DNA of 34,195 nucleotides from Alphaproteobacteria bacterium UBA6347 (GTDB lineage Bacteria > Pseudomonadota > Alphaproteobacteria > CAAGCB01 > CAG-977). The translations under genes and the position numbers were made by a program. Location: the NCBI GenBank assembly GCA_002440235.1, contig DJRZ01000004.1, positions 53,495 to 87,689 on the forward strand, given 5' to 3'. Of the stretch, positions 32,823-34,195 are shown one piece after another; position 1 is the first letter of the stretch; every line of letters begins with the position of its first letter. The notes beneath the pieces were generated by a model, which worked only from the letters and a program-made list of their open reading frames with translations, was not told where the DNA came from and did no database searches.

Positions 32823-34195
32823 ATGGCTAGAAGCGGAGAAGAATGGGCTGAAAGAGACGCGGCGATACAATGGGTCGTCGTCACGGTTATGCTGGCGCTG
32901 GGCGTGTCGTATCTGCTGGCGGTGTTTTCGTTCGCGCTGACGAACCTGATCCCCTACGGCATCAGTCAGGATCAGATGCTGCGCGTCTGGCGTTTCGTCA
33001 AACGGTGCTTCAACCCGATCGAACCGATGTATCTGCTGGGCGTGTACTGGAAATGGATCGTCAAAGCGTACAAGGCGCAGGGCGAACTGCCCGTTTATTT
33101 CTGGTTGCCCGTTCTGCCGTTTTTCTCCTTTTTCGCGATTTTGATCACCGGCATTTCGACCAACCCGCATTCGTGGCTGTCGACCATTCACGGGGCGGGA
33201 CGCATCGCCACGAAAAAAGACATTGAAAAAATGGGGCTGTTCCGCGGCTTCATCGTCGTTTTGGGTCGCTGGCACGGCAAATTGCTGCGTCTGCCCGAAA
33301 CGCTGTCGGTGCTGGTGCTGGCGCCTCCGGGAACCGGTAAAACGGTCGGCGTCGTCATGCCGACGATTTTCGAATCGAACAACATCAGCATCATTGTGAA
33401 CGACCCGAAGCCTGAATTGTGTTATAAAACAAGCGGTTACAGACAAACGATCGGTCCCGTGTTCGTCATCAACTGGGGCGCGGAGGACGAACCCGACAAA
33501 GGCATCTACTATCCCAGCTGGAACATGCTGTCGAACACCTGTCTGCCGCCGTTCGGTCCCGCGCGCGACATGTACGTCGATTCCATGGTGAACGTTTTGG
33601 TCGAAGAACCCAAGGGCGGCGCGGATCCCCACTGGGCGAAAACGGGGCGCAACGCCTTGACGGGCTTTATTCATTTCGTCGTCGGCAAGTGCGAACACGC
33701 CCGCGCGAACGACTATTTCATCGGTCGCCTGTACGAAGGAAAGCTGGACGACAAAGACCGCGAAGTGCTGGAAGGCTATTATCTGGAAATGACGGACGCC
33801 GACGCGGCGGAAGCGCTGGAGCACCTGCGCAACGGAACGCTGACGCTGGACAACTACGTCGCGGTCGGAACGTGGGAAATGCTGCCCGAAAGCTGGGTCG
33901 GCGCCGAGCCCTGCATCGCGATGATTCTGGACTGGCTGACCGAAGCGCAAATGCAGATGGCGGCGGAAATCAAACGCAAGACCGAAGAGGGCGACCAAAT
34001 GGCGGCGCTTGCCGACCCGATGCGCGACATGCTGGATCAGGCGGTCGCGGAATGCAAACGCTACGGCTACGCCCACCGCGCGGTCGTCGAACTGAACCAG
34101 CTGTCCGGCACGCCCGACAAGGAACGCGGGTCCATTCTGTCGACGGCGCTGACGGGCATCGGCATTTTCAAAAACTCCGCCGTGCGTTCGCGCAC
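32823..34195 (+). CDS. type IV coupling protein, VirD4/TraG family (C-terminus cut by window edge)
   Basis: 457 complete codons are visible and the frame is open at the right edge. VirD4-type hexameric ATPases at the inner membrane recruit substrates to the type IV channel. Two N-terminal helices (about 18-40 and 97-118) enclose a periplasmic loop with YLLGVYWKWIVKAYKAQGEL. Walker A VLAPPGTGKTVGVVMPT lies at about 165-181. IIVNDPKPELCYKTSGYR matches the DPKGE...T.GYR block of VirD4/TraG, then YYPSWNMLS and an extended helical region (about 255-420, the all-alpha domain), then VVELNQLSGTPDKERGSILS. The Walker B part is beyond or at the edge. It is the clearest anchor that the surrounding genes are a secretion/conjugation module. 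Confidence 0.95.
   Translation, partial: MARSGEEWAERDAAIQWVVVTVMLALGVSYLLAVFSFALTNLIPYGISQDQMLRVWRFVKRCFNPIEPMYLLGVYWKWIVKAYKAQGELPVYFWLPVLPFFSFFAILITGISTNPHSWLSTIHGAGRIATKKDIEKMGLFRGFIVVLGRWHGKLLRLPETLSVLVLAPPGTGKTVGVVMPTIFESNNISIIVNDPKPELCYKTSGYRQTIGPVFVINWGAEDEPDKGIYYPSWNMLSNTCLPPFGPARDMYVDSMVNVLVEEPKGGADPHWAKTGRNALTGFIHFVVGKCEHARANDYFIGRLYEGKLDDKDREVLEGYYLEMTDADAAEALEHLRNGTLTLDNYVAVGTWEMLPESWVGAEPCIAMILDWLTEAQMQMAAEIKRKTEEGDQMAALADPMRDMLDQAVAECKRYGYAHRAVVELNQLSGTPDKERGSILSTALTGIGIFKNSAVRSR

Overview
The window looks like a stretch of chromosome from an alphaproteobacterium, probably host-associated or streamlined. The evidence is the gene order dusB - (NtrC-type domain) - trkA - hfq - hflX, which is a shrunken form of the alphaproteobacterial dusB-ntrBC-ntrYX-trkA-hfq-hflX locus, together with a fused ispDF and GC-rich coding DNA. 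Lower-GC patches occur at about 6590-7550 and 27950-28180. I saw no tRNA, rRNA, CRISPR array or insertion sequence.

Layout. (1) Positions 1-3267, minus strand: a Bat-type operon (DUF4381 protein, BatA-like von Willebrand A protein, BatB/C-like protein with TPR and Gln-rich tail that runs off the left edge), joined by ATGA overlaps. (2) 3404-6098, plus strand: a possible PD-(D/E)XK-fold protein, a Sel1-type lipoprotein and a multi-pass membrane protein resembling GT-C glycosyltransferases. (3) 6081-7553: a scar and insert. Two tandem remnants, each pairing the tail of the membrane protein with the tail of uvrB, are followed by a YrbL-like gene and a divergent XRE-type regulator. (4) 7554-20650: housekeeping genes uvrB, an aspartate-type aminotransferase, comEC, an inositol-monophosphatase-family gene, hflX, hfq, a HAD phosphatase, trkA, a stand-alone NtrC-type Fis domain, dusB, ispDF and an acyl-ACP thioesterase. 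(5) 20713-22717: a small methyltransferase, then a guanine deaminase behind a promoter and a purine-riboswitch-like leader. (6) 22820-34195: a type IV secretion/conjugation module. Three tandem VirB6/TrbL-like polytopic proteins plus one small membrane protein lie on the minus strand. Divergently on the plus strand lie two proteins of unknown function, a pair of paralogous two-helix membrane proteins and a VirD4-family coupling ATPase cut by the right edge.

How the parts fit together. The Bat proteins are a membrane/periplasmic complex of poorly known role. The dusB-to-suhB block reads as one long overlapping minus-strand transcription unit (18692 down to 13032). guaD appears to be controlled by its own purine-sensing leader. 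The type IV module is split into divergent arms about a 246-base AT-rich spacer, and several plus-strand genes have their own near-consensus sigma-70-type promoter.

Most notable points: the riboswitch-like leader of guaD in an alphaproteobacterial context; the dusB-linked stand-alone Fis-like domain, which echoes the proposed origin of enterobacterial dusB-fis; the tandem uvrB/membrane-protein tail remnants; and the VirB6 trio with the uncharacterised paralogous membrane pair next to the coupling protein.
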